Origin: Promethearchaeota archaeon
GTDB lineage: Archaea; Asgardarchaeota; Lokiarchaeia; Sigyniarchaeales; SOKP01
Assembly (NCBI GenBank): GCA_019058445.1
Contig: JAHPZA010000009.1
Location: 496,001 to 560,000, forward strand
Reading direction: 5' to 3'
DNA length: 64,000 nucleotides
Below the pieces are notes generated by a model, which saw only the letters and a list, made by a program, of their open reading frames with translations, searched no databases and had not been told where the DNA came from. Shown piece after piece: positions 43,039 through 50,182 of the stretch (its first letter is position 1; every line of letters begins with the position of its first letter). The translations under genes and the position numbers were made by a program.

Positions 43039-44205
43039 ATGTTGTTCCAAGAAATTAATGGTTGGATAGTAGGTGGAGTTATCTCGGGGATCATTATATT
43101 ATTCTTAATCATAGTTTTCATGGCTACGCGCTACCGAAAATTCAAAACTAACCAATTCGTTATACATTTAAGGAATGGTAAAGTAAAACACGCAGGACTA
43201 GGAGGTTCCTTATGGTTATTACCTTTAATTGATGAATTTATTGTAATACCTACAACTAGTATTCAGACAAATCTAGATGCTCATGAACAAGTTGTTTCAA
43301 AAGAATATCAGAATATCTCTATCTTTGGCATGTTAATCTGGAAAGTTGTTGATCCTGAGAAAGCCTTTAGTGCAATATCTTGGTACCCTCGGGATGAAAA
43401 TTACATTGAAAAAATCTTAAAGAATGCTGCTGAAGCAATAATTAGAACTACAGCTGCTAATATGGAAATTGAGAAAATCATCAGGGAACGACGAGAGATC
43501 ATCAAAGAAATAAGTAAGGAACTACATGAATTAACTGCAGATTGGGGGATCGTGATAGAATCAATTGAAATACGGGAGGTAAATATACTGGAACACGAGT
43601 TAAAAGAAAATATGGAACAAGTAAAAAAATCTATTGAGGCTAGAAAAGCTCGGATAGCTAGGGCTGACGCAGAAAGGGAATCCCGCCTAAGAGAATTAGA
43701 AGTAAGGAACGAAATTGGTATTCAAGAACAACTAGTGGAAAAAGAGGTAGCAATGCAAGAAAAAGACAGAGAAATTGCTATAGCGGAAAAAGAACGAGAC
43801 CGAAAGACAATTGAAGCGGATGGTGATCGACAGAAAAAAGTTATCGAAGCCGAAGCTGATGCTCAACAAATCAAGAAAAAACTCATTGCTCAGGCTGAAG
43901 GTGAAGCAGAAAATATCAAGCAACAAATGCTTGCTCAAGCTGAAGGTTTCAAAAAACAAGTGGAAGCTATGACCAGTGCTGATGAGAGGTTTTTAGCAGT
44001 GCAATTAACAAATATTCTACCGGAGATATTCAAGAATTTAAATCCTGATAAGATGTTTATCATGGGAGACGGTAATGAATCCTTTACTGCGCTTTCAAAA
44101 GCAATCATGCCATTCTTACAGCTATTACCCGAATATTCCGATCAAATTAAGAAATTTTTTGGAAATGGTGAAATGAAAGAAGTATTGGCAAAAATTAAGA
44201 AATAA
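43039..44205 (+). CDS. floA: Flotillin/SPFH-domain protein
   Basis: A 388-residue flotillin-family protein that assembles on membranes into scaffolded microdomains. An N-terminal helix (GWIVGGVISGIIILFLIIVFM) is followed by the SPFH/band-7 domain (about 35-210: RYRKFKTNQFVIHL, QNISIFGMLIWKVVDPEKAF, EKIIRERREIIKEISKEL), then the Glu/Ala/Gln-rich flotillin coiled coil (ERDRKTIEADGDRQKKVIEA and repeated QAEGEAENIKQQ). The start is uncertain: AAGGAGGTT lies 14-15 nt before ATG 43039, and an overlapping out-of-frame mini-ORF (ATG 43026, ten codons) sits just after the SD. NfeD-flotillin linkage is established in bacteria. Confidence 0.85.
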   Translation: MLFQEINGWIVGGVISGIIILFLIIVFMATRYRKFKTNQFVIHLRNGKVKHAGLGGSLWLLPLIDEFIVIPTTSIQTNLDAHEQVVSKEYQNISIFGMLIWKVVDPEKAFSAISWYPRDENYIEKILKNAAEAIIRTTAANMEIEKIIRERREIIKEISKELHELTADWGIVIESIEIREVNILEHELKENMEQVKKSIEARKARIARADAERESRLRELEVRNEIGIQEQLVEKEVAMQEKDREIAIAEKERDRKTIEADGDRQKKVIEAEADAQQIKKKLIAQAEGEAENIKQQMLAQAEGFKKQVEAMTSADERFLAVQLTNILPEIFKNLNPDKMFIMGDGNESFTALSKAIMPFLQLLPEYSDQIKKFFGNGEMKEVLAKIKK

Positions 44206-44288
44206 CTACTTTTTTTTTATTAATTCAAGGGTTTTTTTTTAAATTTAAAATAAAATTAAAAAAATAAAAGGGTGAAATAAGAAAAAAA
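44206..44288 (+). terminator. T-tract terminator-like region between flotillin and the carbonic-anhydrase unit
   Basis: Two T runs, 44210-44218 (nine T) and 44232-44240 (nine T), directly follow the flotillin stop. Archaeal RNA polymerase commonly stops at such U-tracts. A GGTG SD-like site (44271-44274) follows, suggesting partial separation of the flotillin unit from the downstream genes. In a genome this AT-rich, T runs are weak evidence. Confidence 0.35.
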
Positions 44289-45278
44289 ATGTCTAATCTA
44301 ATTCAAAATAGGAAAAACCTAGAAAAAGAAGAATTTATTAGACAATATATAGAAATTTATGATAAAAGAGTATATTTAATAGCAAAACATGTTGTCTTAT
44401 CTCAAATCTCCCTCTTAATTTTAACGGGAATAATAACTATATTAATATCTTTGATAGGCTTTACAGCAGCTAGGCTACTTTCATTATTAGTTTTTTGGAT
44501 GATCTTCGAGTTTATAATTCCAGTTTTTAGTATAATATATATTTACTTTAAACGGAATACATTTTATTACAATTTTAGTTGGCGTCAAATATTATTGTAT
44601 TACTTAATTATTTGGCTTTCAATAACAACTTATATTGGAATTTTTGTGGATTTTTATTTAGGATTTGGTAAAACTTTGTTAACAGGTCTATGTTTATCAC
44701 TTTATTATATTATTGGATATTTAATTGCTAAAAAATGTTGGAGTATCCGCTTCTATTTTAATAAAAAACAAATAAAATATTTATTTCGTATAATATCGAT
44801 TGTTTTAATTATAGGATTTCTAATCCTGGGTTGGTATATTTTAAATTTATCTATAAAAGGGAATAACATCAAAGGAATACCTGAAAATGTAGACGAGAGT
44901 TTTTTAAGTGAATTTATTTTTACTATAGGATTATTTACTATGCTAAATGGTTTTGGGATAGTACTATCTGCCTATTTAAACTTTCGAATGTTATATTTAC
45001 TTTATGCAGAACCTTTTTGGAATGTGAAAAGCGATTCTCCAAATAAACTTTATATGAAATGCTTAAGTAGGACGATGATTTGTATGTTCTTTTTTTGGTT
45101 ATTTATGGAAATATTCTTTCCTCCGATATCAATAAATCTCGATAAATTGAAGTGGGAACGTACTAAGAAAATTACACCCAAATTTAGCCCAAAAGAACGA
45201 AGTCTAGTATATAATGAATGGAAAGAGGAAGGTCTTGCTATAAATGTAGAAAAAATTAAGAGAGGTTATAAATATTAG
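44289..45278 (+). CDS. Polytopic membrane protein of unknown function
   Basis: A 329-residue protein with about seven hydrophobic helices (for example ILTGIITILISLIGFTAARL, IISIVLIIGFLILGWYILNL, FLSEFIFTIGLFTMLNGFGI) and a charged C-terminal tail (TKKITPKFSPKERSLVYNEW). I do not recognise a family. It is the first gene of the carbonic-anhydrase segment, and the candidate ATT start of the next gene overlaps its TAG stop by one base, so the two appear translationally coupled. A bicarbonate or CO2-related transport role would fit the context but is not seen in the sequence. Confidence 0.65.
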   Translation: MSNLIQNRKNLEKEEFIRQYIEIYDKRVYLIAKHVVLSQISLLILTGIITILISLIGFTAARLLSLLVFWMIFEFIIPVFSIIYIYFKRNTFYYNFSWRQILLYYLIIWLSITTYIGIFVDFYLGFGKTLLTGLCLSLYYIIGYLIAKKCWSIRFYFNKKQIKYLFRIISIVLIIGFLILGWYILNLSIKGNNIKGIPENVDESFLSEFIFTIGLFTMLNGFGIVLSAYLNFRMLYLLYAEPFWNVKSDSPNKLYMKCLSRTMICMFFFWLFMEIFFPPISINLDKLKWERTKKITPKFSPKERSLVYNEWKEEGLAINVEKIKRGYKY

Positions 45279-46227
45279 TGAAAATGAATTACATGATATT
45301 ATTTTAAAAAAAATGTTGGATGGAAATTTGGAATTTCAGTGGAAATTACGTAATAAATCTAAGACAGTAAATATAAATGGCACACTTCCAAAATATCCGG
45401 TCCTAATTCTTACATGTATGGATTCGAGAATAAATATCTATGAAATTTTCCAATTAAATCTTGGTGATGTATTAATTTTGAGAAATGCTGGAAATGTATA
45501 TTCTAAAGATATTATGAGATCAATTTTATTAGCGATTTTCGAGTTTAAGATAAATCACATCATCATTTTAGGACATCTGGACTGCCAAATGACAAAAGTT
45601 AATATAAGTAATTTAAAACATGAATTGGCTCCTTCATTAGTGAGGCAATTATATGATCGAGATGAGACTCCTGAAGAGGGAATTAAGAGGTTTTTTAAAA
45701 TATTTGATGATGAAATAAGAATGGTTAATAACCAAATAAAATTATTGAGAAAATTTCCAGATTTTCCCAAAGGAATAGAAATCATGGGAATGTTATATGA
45801 TGTAAATAGCGGCTGGATTTTTGATTCAAAAGATTTTGAACATTTAGAAAGTAAAGAAGAATTCTTGATAAATTTTAAAAAGTTATTAAGAAAAAAGTAC
45901 AAGAAATTAACGAAATTTGTAAAATGTCTAAAAACTGAAAAACAAGAATTAAAATTGTTAAAAAATACTGCTCCTTTAGAAAAAAAAGTTAAACAGAATC
46001 ATTTCGCTAATCATTTAGAAAACGAATCCAAATCTTTTAAAATACTCCCAAAATCATTTACTGCTAAAAATTACGTCATAAACGGGATAAATCCAATTAA
46101 ATTATTTAGTAATAAAAAAAGCTCTTGTGCTCCAAGAAATTTAAGAATTAAAATAATTGTTCCAAAATATTCGATCCCCAAATTAAATTTTCTTAATCCA
46201 AATATCAATTTAAAAAATGAAGGTTAG
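45274..46227 (+). CDS. Beta-carbonic anhydrase-like protein 1, probable ATT start
   Basis: A beta-class carbonic anhydrase homologue. The zinc ligands and catalytic dyad appear as LTCMDSRI (Cys, Asp-x-Arg) and IIILGHLDCQMTK (His and Cys), separated by NAGN. The C-terminal 130 residues form a helical and charged extension unlike ordinary enzymes of this class, ending in SSCAPRNLRIKIIVPKYSIP. The first ATG in frame is 45313, but alignment to the paralogue at 47309 calls for about 13 more residues. ATT 45274 gives MSENELHDIILKK, matching MGEDIERNFLNN, and lies 6 nt after GGTT in GAGGTT. Reversible CO2 hydration is the likely reaction. Confidence 0.75.
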   Translation: MSENELHDIILKKMLDGNLEFQWKLRNKSKTVNINGTLPKYPVLILTCMDSRINIYEIFQLNLGDVLILRNAGNVYSKDIMRSILLAIFEFKINHIIILGHLDCQMTKVNISNLKHELAPSLVRQLYDRDETPEEGIKRFFKIFDDEIRMVNNQIKLLRKFPDFPKGIEIMGMLYDVNSGWIFDSKDFEHLESKEEFLINFKKLLRKKYKKLTKFVKCLKTEKQELKLLKNTAPLEKKVKQNHFANHLENESKSFKILPKSFTAKNYVINGINPIKLFSNKKSSCAPRNLRIKIIVPKYSIPKLNFLNPNINLKNEG

Positions 46228-46277
46228 AATATAGAATGATATCTGTAATTTTAATTAAAAAAAGAGTGAATTATTAA

Positions 46278-47282
46278 TTGTTAAAATATAAAAGAGTTAT
46301 AATTTTGAAGGTATTCATAATCGTCTTTATTTTATTTCCAGTTTTTTTCTCAAAATCTTATGCTGAATCAGATTATGACTTGAATTTTAGAAAAGATATT
46401 GAAATCACTTGGGAATATGCGAAAGTAGATGATATTTTAATTAATAGAATAAAATTTTTCTTCAATTCTAGTCTCTATTGTTTAAATCATTCCGATAATG
46501 AAGAAGATTCTAGGTTCATGAATTATATTGAAGATATCGAAAAATCTTCAGATAAATGGAAAGTAAAAATATCTTATAAGCATAATGACAATTCTCATCA
46601 AAATTTAAAGGAATTAAAAATTTATGAAGATCCAGGTAAAATTCCCATTGAGTGGTTTTATGAGATTAATGATCTTAAACTTCGCTATATCCCTTATCGT
46701 GTAAATGATTATTTAGACGAACTTATTGAAGGGGCTCCAGTTATTTTTAATACAAGTATATTAAAGGGTTCGTTTTCACAATTATTAATACATCGCCATA
46801 GTGGCAATAAAACTATTATAGCGGAACTCAGTTATGATAATGCAGGAATAATCGATAAATTTAAAGTGAAAATTGATGATAAGACGGCTTATTATTATAA
46901 AAAGATAGGCATAAAAACTAATGGTCCTCATCAAGATCCTTTATTGATGATTATACTGATTATTTTTGCGATATGTATATCATCATGGCCTTTATGCTTA
47001 GCATTATTAAGCTACAGAAAAAAATCTAGATTAAAAAATCTAACTATAACCGATAAGAATAATAAACACTTGATAGATCCCCGAATTAGAAATTTAGAAT
47101 TCATTGATAACAAAACCTCAAAAAAAGAACCAATATTGATTCCTGGAACAGAGAATCCAAATATTTTAGGTAGCAAAGAAAATTCTAAAACACTCTACGA
47201 GAAATATGAATTATTTGAGAAGGATATTCTATTTGTTGAAAATTATAATGAAAGTAAGAGAAAGAAGTCAAATTTAGTTTGA
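46278..47282 (+). CDS. Signal-bearing single-pass membrane protein
   Basis: A 334-residue protein between two carbonic anhydrase genes. It has an N-terminal signal (VIILKVFIIVFILFPVFF, then SKSYAES), an outward-facing domain of about 190 residues (beta-rich, with EITWEYAKVDDILINRIKFF and YRVNDYLDELIEGAPVIF), one membrane helix (LLMIILIIFAICISSWPLCL, about 225-246) and an 80-residue cytosolic tail. Translation probably starts at TTG 46278, preceded by GAGTGA. I do not recognise the ectodomain. Its position suggests that it anchors or senses something for the flanking enzymes. Confidence 0.6.
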   Translation: MLKYKRVIILKVFIIVFILFPVFFSKSYAESDYDLNFRKDIEITWEYAKVDDILINRIKFFFNSSLYCLNHSDNEEDSRFMNYIEDIEKSSDKWKVKISYKHNDNSHQNLKELKIYEDPGKIPIEWFYEINDLKLRYIPYRVNDYLDELIEGAPVIFNTSILKGSFSQLLIHRHSGNKTIIAELSYDNAGIIDKFKVKIDDKTAYYYKKIGIKTNGPHQDPLLMIILIIFAICISSWPLCLALLSYRKKSRLKNLTITDKNNKHLIDPRIRNLEFIDNKTSKKEPILIPGTENPNILGSKENSKTLYEKYELFEKDILFVENYNESKRKKSNLV

Positions 47283-47308
47283 TAAAAGATAGAAAAGGTG
47301 AAAAATAA

Positions 47309-48217
47309 ATGGGTGAAGATATAGAAAGAAATTTTTTGAATAACAATATCAAATTTCGATGGAATGTTATCCAAGATTTAGAAAAAATTGATTCAGTAGA
47401 AGATTATCCAAAATATCCCGTTCTATTTCTTACGTGTATGGATCCGAGAATTGATATTAATAGAATTTTTCAACTCAATCCTGGAGATGTATTTGTATTA
47501 AGAAACGCAGGAAATATTTTAACTATTGATATGTTAAGATCGATTTTAATTACCATTCATGAATATAACATAAAATACATAATTATCCTCGGGCACTTAG
47601 ACTGTGGAATGACGAAAATTGACTTACTAAAATTGAGAGAAAAGTTATATATAAAATCTCGAGAATTAATAATTCGAAAGGGTAATAATCCATATTCAGA
47701 ACTTCGAAATTTTTTTAAACCATTTAAAGACGTTTTGCAGAATATTAATGAACAGATTGATAGTCTGAGAGATTTTAAAGGTTTTCCGTCGAATGTGAAA
47801 ATTAGAGGATGGTTATATGATGTTCATACGGGTTGGGTGTTTGAAACTGATAATTTGAGAAATTTTGAGTCCACTGAGGATCTCATGATAAATTACAAAG
47901 ATCTTATTAGTAAGAAAGACCTGGAGTTGGTTGATTCTTTAATATCTCTGGAAAAAGATTCTTTGGATCCTAAGAGCTTGATTCGAAAATATGAAGAAGA
48001 TATACCACCTAAAAGCATAGATTTAATGAATAAAAATAAAAGTCTTAATGATGTTGAAACACAATCGACTTGTTCTCCTAAAAGATTTCATAATACCAAT
48101 TTAAGTACTGATCTCTTAATGAAAGGGTCTCGAATAACGATTCCTAAAATTATTGTTCCAAAAATAAGTGTAAATATTCCAGAAATTTACAAAAGAAAAA
48201 AAATGAGTAAAATTTAA
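47309..48217 (+). CDS. Beta-carbonic anhydrase-like protein 2
   Basis: A 302-residue paralogue of the 45274 product. The catalytic and zinc motifs are FLTCMDPRIDI and IIILGHLDCGMTKI, with NAGN between them, and CG follows the second ligand as in ordinary beta-class enzymes. The C-terminal extension shares a motif with the first copy: STCSPKRF then TIPKIIVPKISVNIP, compared with SSCAPRN and IKIIVPKYSIP. ATG 47309 lies 8 nt after GGTG, a textbook SD, and its N-terminus guided the start choice for the first copy. Two active-looking paralogues in one unit suggest either a hetero-oligomer or different locations. Confidence 0.8.
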   Translation: MGEDIERNFLNNNIKFRWNVIQDLEKIDSVEDYPKYPVLFLTCMDPRIDINRIFQLNPGDVFVLRNAGNILTIDMLRSILITIHEYNIKYIIILGHLDCGMTKIDLLKLREKLYIKSRELIIRKGNNPYSELRNFFKPFKDVLQNINEQIDSLRDFKGFPSNVKIRGWLYDVHTGWVFETDNLRNFESTEDLMINYKDLISKKDLELVDSLISLEKDSLDPKSLIRKYEEDIPPKSIDLMNKNKSLNDVETQSTCSPKRFHNTNLSTDLLMKGSRITIPKIIVPKISVNIPEIYKRKKMSKI

Positions 48218-48339
48218 TTTTTCTATATTTTAAACTCGATTTTTTACTTTCATTTTATTTAATGAAATTATAATAAAAAACTTCATTTAAAATATAACAT
48301 GAAACACAAGATCTTTGTAGAGACCTTTGAATTGTTATA

Positions 48340-48951
48340 TTATTTAGAAATATCTGGAAATACCTTTAATTTAGTATAAATATTATTTATACGAAGGGCT
48401 AATTCATCAAGCAGTATATCTTTTTCTTCCTGTTCATTTTGGCTGGACTTATACATACTTGCTAACTTCTTGGATTCTTGGGCAATTAAAAAAGAAATAA
48501 ACTTATCAATATCTTCAAAAATCCGAATATAAGAGGTCAGCACTGTTTTTTTTAACTGTTTTGAAGTGATATTCCCAAGAGTAAATTTATTAATTTCAGT
48601 TTTCAGGATTTTTAGCTCGTGCTCATTAAAGATAATACGCTCCAGAACATCGTGAATAACAACTTCACGAGCTCTCACTTCTGATGCTTCCAAGGAGTTT
48701 TTTTGTGGTGGATTCTCAATGATTGTCTCCGGAGTAGACTGCTCCTCACGCACCTCATTTTTTGCGCCATAAGGCTTTGAAACATACTTTTTTTCTTCTA
48801 AAGCTTGAATCGCATCATATTGTTCAAAATCTCCTTTATCAAATCCTAGCACCTCTTCAAGATCATCATCTTGAGATTCAATGACTTTCAATCGTTTATC
48901 AGTGTTAGAACAAGGGCTCACCCAATCAGTAAGATCTTTTTTATTCGACAT
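48340..48951 (-). CDS. Hypothetical protein with acidic N-terminus and helical C-terminus
   Basis: About 203 residues. The first 95 are low in predicted structure and acidic (SQDDDLEEVLGFDKGDFEQY), and the rest is a helical domain (REVVIHDVLERIIFNEHELK, then YIRIFEDIDKFISFLIAQES). No motif or family is recognised. ATG 48951 is preferred over TTG 48963. This gene opens a stretch of minus-strand, less AT-rich accessory genes running to the window end. Confidence 0.55.
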   Translation of the reverse strand: MSNKKDLTDWVSPCSNTDKRLKVIESQDDDLEEVLGFDKGDFEQYDAIQALEEKKYVSKPYGAKNEVREEQSTPETIIENPPQKNSLEASEVRAREVVIHDVLERIIFNEHELKILKTEINKFTLGNITSKQLKKTVLTSYIRIFEDIDKFISFLIAQESKKLASMYKSSQNEQEEKDILLDELALRINNIYTKLKVFPDISK

Positions 48952-49163
48952 ATAAATGCTCAATCTCTATGTATTAATGATTGGTCTAAAAGAACTACTG
49001 ACAATTATATATAAAGAAAAAAATTGATATCATAGATTAAATTTTCATTGAAAAGGAAGCCTAAGTTCATGAGCAGAATCTATTCTGGGAAAACTTCCCC
49101 AAATTTTTTCTTTATATAAATTTAGGGTAATGATAAGCTAATAGCTTTCCCTCGGCAAGAGAA

Positions 49164-49580
49164 ATGAGCATAAGTAAATATAAACAATCCAGTGATAAAT
49201 CAGCAAAAATCACCTTTCACCCAGATAATAAACGTACTCTTGCCAGCAATGAGTTTCAAAAAAGGAAATTTCGGTTCATAAATGAATTATCGTGTCTGCT
49301 ATTTGCACATAAAAAAGATAGGGATATTTCAGTCATTATATCGAAATTGATTATATTTACGCTTTCTATTCATGAACACCACTTTTTAGATAAGGCATAT
49401 ACATCAGCGATGGAACAAATGTCTAGCGTCTATGAGCCCCACGAATATCTTCGCATCCTTAAGAAAATTCATATACTTCTTTTTCAAACTAGATGTTTAT
49501 CTGAAGAGGAGCGGCTCCGGTTTTATCGTTTAGAGCGGTTTTGCATAAAATGCTATTTAAAAAAGTCTCAATTGACATAA
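49164..49580 (+). CDS. Hypothetical helical protein
   Basis: A 138-residue basic protein without recognised domains. It is mostly helical (RFINELSCLLFAHKKDRDIS, ISKLIIFTLSIHEHHF, EEERLRFYRLERFCIKCYLK). Its end overlaps the convergent zinc-ribbon gene by 13 nt. The composition resembles its neighbours, so it is likely a real gene, but no function can be given. Confidence 0.5.
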   Translation: MSISKYKQSSDKSAKITFHPDNKRTLASNEFQKRKFRFINELSCLLFAHKKDRDISVIISKLIIFTLSIHEHHFLDKAYTSAMEQMSSVYEPHEYLRILKKIHILLFQTRCLSEEERLRFYRLERFCIKCYLKKSQLT

Positions 49581-50128
49581 TCACCGTTTTTCCTCTTTAA
49601 AAGTAGCGTAAAATAATCATTTGGCAAGGCAATAAGCATGCCATTATGAATGAATCTGCTCAGTAATAAAGGAATCTCGCTGTCAGGAATATGATATTCC
49701 GAACTCATTATATGAATCATATATTGTGGAAACTCCTTGAACTTGGAAAAAAGATCTAGTAGTAATGTTTTAAACTCCTTAACATACGCACTATCACCGT
49801 GATCAACTCCTAAAAGCGTTTTAGAAAAATTGCTTGGTTTAGCAGGATGTGTCCTAACTCGAAATTCATTATTGCTCCTTAAATCGGGAGTATGACCCGT
49901 TTCTTTTATTGCTAAGGTATGTTGCTTATCCTTTACCGCATTAATTGTATTATTCAATCCATATATAACTTCAGTGGTGTCCGGTAATTTAGCTAAGTGA
50001 TGAATCCGCATACAATTGAGGCATTTTTTAGTTTTTTGAGTAGTTTTTACGTAGAGCGTTCTACCGCACTTCACACATGCAAAAATATAATAGGGAGTTT
50101 TATCCTTTTTCCACTTATTAGTTTCCAA
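49568..50128 (-). CDS. Zinc-ribbon protein (DUF1922-like) with winged-helix-like C-terminus
   Basis: A 186-residue protein. The N-terminus YYIFACVKCGRTLYVKTTQKTKKCLNCMR is a four-Cys zinc ribbon with the archaeal DUF1922 pattern (xxFxCxxCGRxLYxKxxQKTKxC). The middle is unstructured and carries His/Lys-rich segments. The last 70 residues (KFKEFPQYMIHIMSSEYHIP, DSEIPLLLSRFIHNGMLI, then LPNDYFTLL) look like a winged-helix domain. A nucleic-acid-binding regulator is plausible. It lies about 55 nt downstream of the large toroid gene on the same strand. Confidence 0.65.
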   Translation of the reverse strand: METNKWKKDKTPYYIFACVKCGRTLYVKTTQKTKKCLNCMRIHHLAKLPDTTEVIYGLNNTINAVKDKQHTLAIKETGHTPDLRSNNEFRVRTHPAKPSNFSKTLLGVDHGDSAYVKEFKTLLLDLFSKFKEFPQYMIHIMSSEYHIPDSEIPLLLSRFIHNGMLIALPNDYFTLLLKRKNGDYVN

Positions 50129-50182
50129 ATATATTACCTCTAATAGTCATTAAAAAATTAGAATAAAATGAAAAATATTAAT

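Noticed and set aside
43022..43041. AAG at the seven-nt position after GGTT in front of flotillin as another near-cognate start
   Set aside because: AAG is an extremely poor initiator and ATG 43039 lies two codons downstream, so the case cannot be distinguished from an ordinary start with a distant SD.
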